A stretch of DNA of 64,000 nt from Phymatolithon calcareum. Taxonomy: Eukaryota > Rhodophyta > Florideophyceae > Hapalidiales. Under the pieces are notes generated by a model. The model saw only the letters and a program-made list of their open reading frames with translations. It ran no database searches and was not told the origin of the DNA. Made by a program: the position numbers and the translations under genes. Where the stretch lies: positions 2,232,001 to 2,296,000 of the forward strand of contig OZ345354.1 in NCBI GenBank assembly GCA_977006965.1, written 5' to 3'. Of this stretch, positions 43,001 through 50,393 are shown in pieces; positions within the stretch are counted from its first letter, which is position 1; each line of letters starts with the position of its first letter.

Positions 43001-44219
43001 ATCCCTTGCGGTCCGCCTGGACAGGTGATGCGAGGTCACGCCAGCACTTTCGCTTGGCTGCGGCGATGACCACGTCCGTATTAGCTCGTACTTCGGCAAG
43101 TACCATGAGAGACTCTGGCGATGGGTCGCGCTCGTAAGATTCGAACGCCTGTATTCGCTCCTCCACGGCTGTTGCGCACTCATCTGTCCACCAGATTTTT
43201 CCCTTAAGATTTCCCCGCGGTACAGCGTGCTTTGCTCCTGCTAGCACAGCCTTAACAAAACGTCTGTTGTCCTCGTCGATTGTGACCTGGTTATCAGGCC
43301 ACTCTTGAAGCTTCTCCTCGACCTTGACGGAAAATGCGTCCCAGTCCGCTGTTTTCAAAGACCATCGGGCCCGACCGAACCGTTTCCGGTCTTGATGCAA
43401 CGCAGAGAACGTGAGTAGGATTGGACGGTGGTCGCTAAAAGTGAGTGGCTGGACTTTCCATTGACACTCCATCACGTATGCTCCAGGACATGCCGTGATG
43501 TCGACTGCTGACTGGTCGTTTGGGGTGAGGAGTGTAGGCGAGCCGTCGTTGAGGATTATCCGACTGGTGGCTTCTAGGTACTCCTCCAGTACTTGCGATG
43601 TATTCGGGTCGTAGTTTCCTGGGTCCCATGACCCGTGGATATTACAATCTCCAAATAGTATCGTATCCGATCGAACCATATTTTGCCAGTGAAAGCGGGA
43701 TGTTGAATCCGGAGAGATGTAGAAGTGTGATATGGGAATAGACCTTCCAGATTTTCCGAGCCGTACGTCAAGTTCCGCCACTTCAGCTTTGTCGCCGTGT
43801 CTCGTACCTTGACAGGTTACGGGGAGACCGAGACGAGCATAGGTCATCACGCCGCCACCTAATAGCGTTCCGTCGTCCCTGTCAGCGCGGTTGACGAGTC
43901 CGAACCCTGCAATCTGCGGCGAGGGGTCCTTAGGTCGGAGCCATGTCTCAGACAGTAGCAGAATGTCCGCTTTGGTGTCATGACCGAGCTTGGAGAGCTG
44001 CGAAGCGCGCCCTGCCTTGCGCACAGACCGGCAGTTGAGTTGTAGAATACGTAACGGACCTGGGTTGGTCTCGACGTCACCTGCTTGGATGAGGATGAGC
44101 CTTGACCAGTGCGCGTTTTTCACGCAAACGTCGAAGAAGGCGGGGGTGTGCCCGATTGGGCAGGTATGAGAGACCCGTTGGGTATCCAAATTTGAACAAA
44201 GTTCTGAGTTGAGATCCAT
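40092..44219 (-). CDS. LINE polyprotein: 2A-like, endonuclease, RT, Tudor-like insert in RNase H
   Basis: 1375 aa from ATG 44219. Residues 47-55 read GDVETNPGP, the 2A ribosome-skipping consensus, with predicted separation between G54 and P55. An APE-type endonuclease follows (about 56-270: LQLNCRS, SETW, GDCNIHG, SDHRPI at 262-267). The reverse transcriptase (about 470-780) has FVDFSTAYDRV, GLPQGSSLSPNLWN and the catalytic FADD at 707-710. RNase H starts at WTDGS (D1008), but about 100 residues (1011-1111) separate it from GGAGVLVL. This insert contains GERVSVKWDEGWYSATLKKF and VYDDGDEH, resembling a Tudor-type domain. The remaining RNase H residues are present (DAEAFAA, WFTDSKS, NEAADELA). 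All catalytic motifs look intact. Confidence 0.9.
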   Translation of the reverse strand: MDLNSELCSNLDTQRVSHTCPIGHTPAFFDVCVKNAHWSRLILIQAGDVETNPGPLRILQLNCRSVRKAGRASQLSKLGHDTKADILLLSETWLRPKDPSPQIAGFGLVNRADRDDGTLLGGGVMTYARLGLPVTCQGTRHGDKAEVAELDVRLGKSGRSIPISHFYISPDSTSRFHWQNMVRSDTILFGDCNIHGSWDPGNYDPNTSQVLEEYLEATSRIILNDGSPTLLTPNDQSAVDITACPGAYVMECQWKVQPLTFSDHRPILLTFSALHQDRKRFGRARWSLKTADWDAFSVKVEEKLQEWPDNQVTIDEDNRRFVKAVLAGAKHAVPRGNLKGKIWWTDECATAVEERIQAFESYERDPSPESLMVLAEVRANTDVVIAAAKRKCWRDLASPVQADRKGWKLLAAIEGKRRARATIVADCRKSNQDIADDVVKGYVARNRNKVKAQDLKWKRKYMTAVAMAHTELGEVPEFSMRELTAVISAMPTRTATGPDTIEVEFIRHLSPTATNRLLDLVNRSWREGTVPSAWRTVLLLGIPKPNDPTALRPISLSSIISRIAERLIGLRLTGWMESKLPSAQAGFRLYRSTHEHITAMTQRTGDAFSRRQKCAALFVDFSTAYDRVVIPALLAKMVNLNCPPNMICWMHSYLTDRRARGRHINTVGRSRALGCGLPQGSSLSPNLWNLYISNLEVRLDDLVQFSFADDTSFHATGATWEDVISKLNEAAQILSQLCGYLRIKINAQKCKVLGFAAGGRSPLGIIDGNVKIDGERIKAVPAYKFLGVNVDQRLSFKLHCKEVSLKLRSKTRFIRALGGTSWGAETPTMEAFRKSYCEPVVLYGASSYAVHGFDSHIKQVEIARNDAARAASGCLKATAVAKIRALTGMRSLRDIGEMDATLVMEKALRLEPGAPVARATHSRELKPRRNVGSWRESSSYYLAEKGILALPRRGFHSPIGKDRSSNRFTTFITPISAKDEPEEKRAATEAFILERNAVRTADIEIWTDGSVGEIPQAHVWDLNHGERVSVKWDEGWYSATLKKFNSTEHQNHDAAKRFEARHGKPPDVLLVYDDGDEHAYETTPTASKQRVILCDEDDDTLDMYRTIPPQVGGAGVLVLRGEKAILEEGLSAGAVGSSFDAEAFAAVHAFQVASSQPISCGSTIRWFTDSKSCIDALNGQPRMFGEMVRKLWNLMEQIMAQEIHIEGIWFPSHCGVPKNEAADELARRGISESSLLSHQAVPLTMEAARSIIKPPCRSKPVTIPTLPEDLHISHRRAEVILHQLITNCCPIVASFHHGHNENERLPHDPMCKKCPYGVKETVEHMILHCSGRAVSRRKFIGRVRSKTVEDLCREKPVAIIQYLNEENLLESKFRR
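40896..41189 (-). other. Tudor-like insert inside the RNase H domain
   Basis: Residues about 1011-1111 of the LINE protein interrupt RNase H between its first strand (TDGS) and second strand (GGAGVLVL). The motifs VSVKWDEGWYSA and LVYDDGDEH match the pattern VxVxWxxxWYxAxV...VxYDDGxxE of Tudor-like domains, which bind methylated histones or arginines. An acidic run (CDEDDDTLD) follows. Confidence 0.6.
44055..44081 (-). other. 2A-like ribosome-skipping motif in the LINE ORF
   Basis: Codes for GDVETNPGP, preceded by the hydrophobic run SRLILIQA, matching the D(V/I)ExNPGP consensus. 2A-like peptides are known near the N-termini of some non-LTR elements (L1Tc in trypanosomes, sea-urchin elements). 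Predicted outcome: a 54-aa leader peptide and a separate enzyme beginning P55-LRILQLN. Confidence 0.85.
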
Positions 44220-44286
44220 TTTGTCTACGAGGTGTGTTATGTCTCGCAGTCCAGCCGCACTACGTGGAAGCGGAACTCGTGCGACC
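44220..44286 (-). ncRNA. Candidate HDV-like ribozyme leader of the LINE (partial fit)
   Basis: In sense orientation the leader starts GGTCGCACGAG. Nucleotides 1-6 (GGTCGC) can pair with 29-34 (GCGGCT), ending in the G·U wobble expected at the cleavage site, and are followed by GG. Nucleotides 16-18 (GCT) pair with 26-28 (AGT) around a 7-nt loop TCCACGT, similar to HDV loop L3. Nucleotides 7-11 (ACGAG) pair with 56-60 (CTCGT) as a possible P2. P4 is weak and the catalytic CNRA motif before P2' is not evident, so the call is tentative. L1Tc and R2 elements carry such ribozymes at the same place. Confidence 0.35.
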
Positions 44287-44296
44287 GGTGTAACAT
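44287..44296. repeat. Target-site duplication, LINE 5' side
   Basis: GGTGTAACAT, identical to 40037-40046. It immediately follows the predicted first nucleotide of the minus-strand element (44286). Confidence 0.75.
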
Positions 44297-44825
44297 CTGC
44301 TGTCTGTGAACATTACTCATGTCGTGTGTGCAGCAAATTTGACGCTTTTAGGTTTAAACTGGGTTCGCTACCGATCACAGTAGTTCTACTTTAGGGTTTT
44401 ATTTCTCAGAACCTCGCTCCCAATTATGGGTATAAAAAGGAGTCCTCCAGTAGATGACTTCCTGGTAGACTGATTAGAGTGAAGGGACCTTCAAGACTCG
44501 ACAGAGGCTCAAGCAGGCTATTCTGCTATATATCTATTCAATTTCTGAGATTTCAGCTCCTAAGAATTAAACGACAGACCCAGTCCAAAGCGTGTGAGCA
44601 GTACCATTGAAGAAACTTTGCTTTGTCATCACATTAATTCTTTTAGCACATATGCACAGTTTCTTCCTCAATGATTGTTGGTAAACGCCCACCCACGTCT
44701 AGATCCTCCACAGTGCATTGACGTTCAATAAAAGCTGCCCAAAGTGTCCTTGAAATACAGCAGCTTCTGAGGAGGTCAGTGATCCCCTTGAAAGAGAATC
44801 AATGACATTTTGACTTTGTGTCATG

Positions 44826-45797
44826 CAGGCTTGTTGGTCGCAGCTGGTAAGCGTCGTCAGAGGCTGAGGGCGATGTCAACTTACTTCCAGCCCGCAAAGA
44901 GGAGAGCCCCATGCACATACATCAACAAGGTGCCGACCCTGGCCCCGTCACAGATTGACAGACGATCTCGACCGATTTGAGTGGCACTTGAGCACCGTGG
45001 TCCGAATTAATGACAGGAAAAGGATGCATGTATCAGTTGAATATTTAGATGGGGAACCGCGAGAACCACTCTGCCCAACACGAGAGGACTGGGGTATTTT
45101 AGAGTTGCCACGTCCAAAGGTCGCATCGCGTGCAGGGTCCTTGGCAGACAAACTTGTCAAGGCCGCAAAACGGAATGCTGCACAAGCAGCTTTAGAGCAC
45201 GTTCACGTGGGAACAGCAGACTTCGAAAACATCAGAAACTTCAAGTATCTGGGAGTACTGCAACCCACCGACGGAGACCCCATGGTACCCGTTAATCACC
45301 GCGTTGCAATAGCCTGGTCTCGCTGCCAAGAACTCAAACGGATTCTTACGGACAAGATCCTATCCCAGGATCTCCGATTACGTATCCTGCGCTCCTCTAT
45401 CCTATCAACTCTCCTCTACTGTTGCGAATCATGGAAGCTGACTGAAAATGTTCGAAAAAAACTCAGATCCGCAGACGCCAAGATGTTGTCCAGAATATCG
45501 GGACGACCAATTGCCTACGAGTCTAGGGACCCCACTATCGATGTGGTATTTTGTGCCAGAGACATACGATGGAGTTGGCTCGGATACATCCTTAGGATGG
45601 ACGAAAGACGCTTGGTCCGTCAAGTGCTACTTCACTGCGTCCGACCAACCCCAGAGTCAATCTTTGGCGACGTCCCGGACCTCGACGTGCAAGCAGCAGT
45701 CAAACTCGCAGCAAATAGATTAGAATGGAAGAAGCTTAGGCCCTCAAAGTGTTGCTAGCCCCACAAGGGGAATACGTAAAATGAATGAATGAATGAA
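44826..45797 (+). mobile_element. Internally deleted RTE-like non-LTR element with (TGAA)n tail
   Basis: The left part reads GLLVAAGKRRQRLRAMSTYF... ending in SQID, resembling the C-terminal part of an RTE-type endonuclease. At about 44955 the frame shifts and jumps past the reverse-transcriptase core to an ORF ending at 45758. That ORF contains HVSVEYLDGEPREPL (Tudor-like), NIRNFKYLGVLQ (RT thumb) and the typical C-terminus ARDIRWSWLGYILRMDERRL, VRQVLLHC. No ATG starts the open frame. The element ends with a short UTR and TGAA repeats (AATGAATGAATGAATGAA). The same tail is present at 61937. Confidence 0.75.
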
Positions 45798-46233
45798 GCG
45801 TCGTCACCAACGAGACGTACACTATCTCAGATTTTGTCCAAAAGAGAGAACAACATGTTTCCACAGCACAGTTCCGAACAGCGAACAATTAACGGATCGT
45901 TACATACATGTTCGGTGCAAACACCGAGCACCAAAATTGTTGAGGCGATATAAAATAGTTCCGAAAGTGCGATTCAGAAGCAAGTACCAGCAGGAACTTG
46001 GTGGTCGAGTAATTTCGTCTCGTCTGAAAACAGTTTCGGCGCTACTTTATTGCAAAAGAACTCGTTTCACTTTCCCGATGCGATCGGTTTTGTGGTCAGA
46101 AAAGGGCAGAAGCCGAGAGGCGCAAAGGGTTGTCGGTTCTAAAAGCAGGCAGGGAATTCTCGGCATTTATCATATTCGATGGCAATGATATTGATCTGCG
46201 AAGCAAGATGATTCAGAAAAACGCATCGGTCCA

Positions 46234-47580
46234 ATGCATCGTCTGTCCCTGGAGATTCATCAAGTGGCGCGTTCCGCTCTGCGAAGCGCCCGTAGGAGGT
46301 ACTGTACTCAAGCCCTAGTGCGACCTTCTCCTACGAACGGCGTCGCAGAGCCAACACCAAAGAAGCCACGCCGCCGTACTCGAAAGCCTCCTCCGATTCC
46401 CGATCCGTATCTCGAGCCGCCACCAGCCTCCTCCTTCCCAGCGTACGCGGAACGTGACTTCTTCCAGTACGAGGAGCTGCACCGGTCTCGAAAATCCGCC
46501 GCTCGCGTCGGTCGCATCACTACCCCACATGGCTCTTTTCTTACTCCTGCTTTCGTCGCTGTCGCGACAAACGCCGCACTCAAAGCCGTGGACCATCGTA
46601 CACTTGCAGAGTCTTTGCCACTGGTGTTTTGCAACACCTATCACCTTCTTCTGCATCCAGGACCCGAAGTCGTTGCCGCGGCGGGTGGCCTCCACGGTTT
46701 CATGAAACGTGACCAGCCCATCATCACCGACTCGGGTGGGTTTCAGGTCTTCAGTCTCGCACACGGATCCGTTGCAGAGGAGCTAAACATGAAGCGTGCA
46801 CGCACGAAAAAAGAAGGCTCTCTGCTGCTCAGCGTCACAGAGGAAGGTGCAACCTTTCGATCCTACCGCGACGGACGTCGTGTCACACTCACGCCGGAGT
46901 CCTCTGTTGCCGCACAGAAGGCATTTGCCGCCGATATTATCGTTCCATTGGATGAACTGCCCCCATACCACATCGACCGCGACGTCCTACACCGCTCCGT
47001 GCTGCTGTCGCATCGTTGGGAGGCGCGCTCTCTGCGCGCACATTTGGCAGACATTCGGCAGCAGGCAATGTATGCTGTTATTCATGGAGGCGTGGATAGA
47101 GAGCTCCGTCAAATATCAATTGAATATTTAACCAGTCTCCCGTTTGATGGATTTGGTATCGGAGGGTCGCTCGGCAAAGATCGCGAAGAGCTGTTTGAAC
47201 TGCTCAGATTTGTCATGCCGCAATTGCCGAAGGAGAAACCGAATCACTTGTTAGGTATTGCGGACATTGACAGTATAGCTGGTGCCGTACCGCTGGGTGT
47301 GGACACTTTCGATTCTTGCTTCCCGACCAGGCTTGGACGCCATGGGACGCTTCTCACCAAGCGATTTGGGAGAGTTCAGATTCGGCAAGGCAAGTGGAAG
47401 AACGTGTTCGAACCTCCCGATTTCGAGGGCGGCTTGCAAGGGCATTCTATGGCATATCTGCATCACCTGTTCAAGACGTACGAACCTATGGCGGCCGCGC
47501 TCTTGACAGAGCACAACATACTTTTCATGTCAGAGTACATGACAAACATCCGCGAGCGCATCCTCAACGATGAAATCTAG
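46234..47580 (+). CDS. tRNA-guanine transglycosylase, bacterial-type, zinc site missing
   Basis: 448 aa from ATG 46234. The N-terminus (MHRLSLEIHQVARSALRSAR) looks like a mitochondrial or plastid presequence. The TIM-barrel core has FCNTYHLLLHPG, the catalytic ITDSGGFQVFSL (D166), the chlamydia-like GATFRSYRDGRRVTLTPE, DELPPYH, GGS and the nucleophile region GVDTFDSCFPTR (D357). TGT exchanges guanine 34 for queuine in the tRNAs for His, Asn, Asp and Tyr. The C-terminal zinc motif CxCxxC of normal TGTs should lie near NVFEPPDFEGGLQGHSMAYL, but no cysteines are there, although the family HHL histidine remains. It may be an active zinc-free variant or a non-catalytic paralogue. It is convergent with AAR2, 51 bp apart. 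Confidence 0.88.
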   Translation: MHRLSLEIHQVARSALRSARRRYCTQALVRPSPTNGVAEPTPKKPRRRTRKPPPIPDPYLEPPPASSFPAYAERDFFQYEELHRSRKSAARVGRITTPHGSFLTPAFVAVATNAALKAVDHRTLAESLPLVFCNTYHLLLHPGPEVVAAAGGLHGFMKRDQPIITDSGGFQVFSLAHGSVAEELNMKRARTKKEGSLLLSVTEEGATFRSYRDGRRVTLTPESSVAAQKAFAADIIVPLDELPPYHIDRDVLHRSVLLSHRWEARSLRAHLADIRQQAMYAVIHGGVDRELRQISIEYLTSLPFDGFGIGGSLGKDREELFELLRFVMPQLPKEKPNHLLGIADIDSIAGAVPLGVDTFDSCFPTRLGRHGTLLTKRFGRVQIRQGKWKNVFEPPDFEGGLQGHSMAYLHHLFKTYEPMAAALLTEHNILFMSEYMTNIRERILNDEI

Positions 47581-47631
47581 AATTCATAGTCAAACGTGCC
47601 CACAATTTTGATAACATGCTAGTCGGTTCTC

Positions 47632-48573
47632 TTATGTCAAGTTCATGTCCACAACAGTCGGCCCATCCTCATCGCTCTCCTCATCTCCATCCCCAGTCGC
47701 AAGCCATTTCCCAATACTCGCATCTTCTATTCTATCCTTGAAGGCTTCCCAGAACCGACGCATCGCAGTCCTCAATCCGAGCCCCTTGAACGCATCTCGA
47801 ACGTCATGGTCCACGAAGCGCAACTGCGCTGCCAGCATGTCTGCAAATTGCGCCAGTGCCCCCTCCGTGTCCTCGAAAAGAGAAAAGCAGCCGCATACTT
47901 CTTTCACAATGCGTGTCCAATGCGTGAGCGAATCCGTACATCCCATGAACACAAAGCCTACAAATGCAAGCTGCAGCTCTCCAACCAAACGTCCCAACCG
48001 TCCGCCATAACGGCTCTGCATGACATCGAGCACCCGCGGGGATGCATCCATCCCAAATCGAGTAATCTCTTCGCCAGTTGCGCCCGTCGGTGGCCGCGTC
48101 CGCGGCCATGGTTCAAATTTCGGTGCCTCCGTGCACCGCGATAACGTGATTTGCGCGGCTGCCAGAGTAGCCGCGCAAATTTTTCCTGCCAAAGCGTCCC
48201 AGTCTGCGCGCGCTGGTGCAGGGAGCACGCCGACGCCGCGAGATCCGACTGGCGGCGGCGGGTCGACGGAAGCGTGCGTCACGGAGAGAGCAACCGCGGC
48301 GTCGTAACGCACAACAGCATGGCCGCAGCGCATGGGCGGGAGGAAAATTGCAATCGAATTTGTGGGCGCGGCAAGCGAGAGCGTGACCAGGTGTACGCTA
48401 GTTGGGGAGAGACCGTGTATGTGAGTGATGGCTTGCGAGTATGTTCGGCTGTCGATGGAGACATGAGAGTGCGGAGGCAAATCCATCAGGCATATTGAGT
48501 CGCCACTTTTTATGTAGGCAGCGAGCACATCTGCTGACTGTGAGGCAAGCCACTGTGCATCATTTGCCGCCAT
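47632..48573 (-). CDS. AAR2: AAR2 splicing factor family protein
   Basis: 313 aa from ATG 48573. The N-terminal domain reads ICLMDLPPHSHVSIDSRTYS and FRGI-like THIHGLSPTSVHLVTLS, matching the AAR2 pattern of a small beta domain (LLLDLPxGxxFGID...GxxxIPPGxHxV). The C-terminal helical domain contains RLVGELQLAFVGFVFMGCTD followed by SLTHWTRIVKEVC, the best-conserved AAR2 block. Aar2 binds Prp8 and keeps U5 snRNP in a pre-assembly state. An acidic tail (GDGDEESDEDGPTVVDMNLT) ends the protein. N- and C-terminal parts are divergent, so the call rests mainly on the GELQLAF block. Confidence 0.75.
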   Translation of the reverse strand: MAANDAQWLASQSADVLAAYIKSGDSICLMDLPPHSHVSIDSRTYSQAITHIHGLSPTSVHLVTLSLAAPTNSIAIFLPPMRCGHAVVRYDAAVALSVTHASVDPPPPVGSRGVGVLPAPARADWDALAGKICAATLAAAQITLSRCTEAPKFEPWPRTRPPTGATGEEITRFGMDASPRVLDVMQSRYGGRLGRLVGELQLAFVGFVFMGCTDSLTHWTRIVKEVCGCFSLFEDTEGALAQFADMLAAQLRFVDHDVRDAFKGLGLRTAMRRFWEAFKDRIEDASIGKWLATGDGDEESDEDGPTVVDMNLT

Positions 48574-48798
48574 GCTGTATTGAATCGTCCAGACGGTACA
48601 GTACAGTAGTGTGTTCGCTTCAGTTGATGGATGGTAAACACTCCACGATCGTGTATGAGTTTTTTTGACATTTTTTGGGGTTCCCCTTCAATGCTCACAA
48701 CTACAGTCCTGGAATTCAATAGAAAGGATATTAAATTCCTTCGTAGCGGAACAAATGGTGCTGATGAGCCAACGACTTATATTTTACAATATGCTACA

Positions 48799-49458
48799 CT
48801 ATGATGACTTCTTACTCTCCTTCCTCCGCACGGGCTCGTCCTGATACCGAATTCCCTTACCCTTATAAGGCTCTGGCTTTCTATTCGACCTGACCGTAGC
48901 AGCCATCTGATGCACATCTGCGCGATTAATTCCTGCAACTTGCACAAGCTGTGGGTTAAGAACCCTGAAAAACACATCCCCCTCTCGCATCGGAAACTCA
49001 ACGGTGTGCGAAAGCCCAAGCCGCAAAACAAGCTTCTGATTCTTCTCGTCCACCTCCGCGCGATATCCAACTCCATGCAATTCCAGGTTGACCGCAAAAC
49101 CCTCTGTGACACCGCTGGCGATATTTTTCACCATTCGCACGGCGCCACCGACCCCCCAGTAATCGATCGTAGGCTCAGATGCGGCATCTGCGATTCCACG
49201 AGAGATCTCGAATCGCGCAGGATGGATCGTCGATTCCGTTTCCCCTAGAGGACCCACGGCCACCGCTCGCGTTTTCGTCCAACTGTCAGCAGGGAAGAAG
49301 AAAAGGCCGGCCCCCTGTTCAGATGGCGCGCGCAACGTGCTTACTGGCGGCTGCAGTCGTGCTGTCGCTGGATGATGCCGTACATGACGTCCTAGATAGC
49401 GGAAGAACTGAGGTAGCGAGGCTTGTCGAAGACCTATCGGATTCAGTGAAGACGCCAT
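48799..49458 (-). CDS. Mitochondrial (bacterial-type) ribosomal protein uL6
   Basis: 219 aa. The frame opens farther upstream, but ATG 49458 (MASSLNPIGLRQASLPQFF) is the first start and gives a basic presequence. The second uL6 domain is clear: GVTEGFAVNLELHGVGYRAE, KLVLRLGLSHTVEFPM and the ribosomal-RNA-binding end KPEPYKGKGIRYQDEPVRRK. This is the eubacterial form, so it works in an organelle. Mitochondrial is favoured because red-algal plastids normally encode their own rpl6 and the presequence lacks plastid character. The first domain is more divergent. It is transcribed in the same direction as AAR2, 226 bp upstream of it. Confidence 0.85.
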   Translation of the reverse strand: MASSLNPIGLRQASLPQFFRYLGRHVRHHPATARLQPPVSTLRAPSEQGAGLFFFPADSWTKTRAVAVGPLGETESTIHPARFEISRGIADAASEPTIDYWGVGGAVRMVKNIASGVTEGFAVNLELHGVGYRAEVDEKNQKLVLRLGLSHTVEFPMREGDVFFRVLNPQLVQVAGINRADVHQMAATVRSNRKPEPYKGKGIRYQDEPVRRKESKKSS

Positions 49459-50393
49459 TGTCAGGTTACGCGTTTTTTCACATTGACCGTGCAGATCTAG
49501 GCCGGCCCTTGCCTCGGAATCCACAAATTGCGATAGGAAAAAAGCTGAAAACTGTGGAAAACTGACGAAATTTATGAAAACTTTTCTTTTCTTCACGTCA
49601 TCTCTGAATAGTCCACACGCACCGTAGCTATAAAACTGTACCTCGCGGTACAGTAGAGTACTTTAGCAAAGTCGGGACTGCGGACGCCAGACCTATGCCC
49701 TACTGCTCTACACCTTAATGTAGCTGTGCTCTCGAGCAGCAGGGCGTAGACGTGGGAATGCTTTTGCTCTAAAACTGCGGAGACCACCGACAAATCGGAT
49801 TCATTGAGCCGAGAGTAAAATCACTTGCCCTCGTCTGCAAGAAAACGTCATGGCCAATACGCCCTTCTATTCAGGACCCAAGATTTCTTCATTGTCGGAA
49901 GTAAGAGCGGTGCAATCGACGCAAAGCATTTTTTGTATTCTGCATTTCCCCCTAATGATGTTAGCAGCGCTTCGATGATCTAAGCTTTCTCCATTCTGTT
50001 GTATCATGTGGAGAAGCCAATCGCTCGAGCGCCTTCCCTGCCTCCTGGGTGTCCCGCCGACGCCGAGCATACACATAGCAGAACAAGGAATAAACTTAGC
50101 TTCAGCACCAGTGTATCATGGAGCACCGATGGAGCTTTCGAAATATCATTTCATCCTGAAGCCAACGCGGATCCCGGTTGCCCCATTCCGACAACAGTAC
50201 CTTCCAAAAAGTCGAAGAAATTATTGCATTGTATTTGGATGTGCCCAAAGCGAGAAAACAAGTTACGGTTTATAGACAAGACGAGAGGTTAGCTGTAAGA
50301 AAGAACACACATTCGAAGGCAAATTAAATGCTCGTTACTCTCTCGGTGTGAACTCAACATGCCGCTGCGATTCTTATGCACTGCGATCACCTC
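49459..50393. other. Intergenic, nothing recognised
   Basis: Only short overlapping frames (49593-50292). A stem GCCCTACTGCTC...GAGCAGCAGGGC with one mismatch lies near 49697-49745 but does not form a tRNA cloverleaf. Confidence 0.45.

Larger units (their letters stand above)
40047..44286 (-). mobile_element. Full-length non-LTR retrotransposon (L1Tc/Ingi-like layout)
   Basis: Element boundaries are set by the 10-bp direct repeat GGTGTAACAT on both sides. In sense orientation it has a 67-nt leader beginning GGTCGCACGAG, one 1375-codon ORF, a short 3' UTR and an AAAG-repeat tail ((AAAG)n AAAT). A single ORF with a 2A-like start, endonuclease, RT and RNase H, plus a very short leader, recalls trypanosomatid L1Tc/Ingi elements, but clade assignment needs a tree. 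The uninterrupted ORF and clear target-site duplication suggest a recent insertion. Decayed relatives lie at 8045 and 37862. Confidence 0.85.
44287..46233. other. Intergenic with a dead RTE-like element
   Basis: 44297-44820 holds no recognisable feature. 44826-45797 is the RTE-like relic. 45798-46233 has only an unrecognised frame (45793-46188) and the presumed promoter of the TGT gene. Confidence 0.5.

Noticed and set aside
44047-44090. Viral origin for the 2A motif
   Set aside because: 2A motifs are best known from picornaviruses, but here the motif is continuous with a LINE endonuclease frame and no viral gene is present, so a retroelement motif is the right reading.
45793-46188. 131-aa plus-strand ORF before the TGT gene
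   Set aside because: It starts in the TGAA tail of the RTE-like relic, has no recognisable motif and its composition looks random.
49690-49760. tRNA or structured RNA from the GCCCTACTGCTC stem
   Set aside because: No T-arm, D-arm or anticodon arm of the right spacing can be drawn around it.
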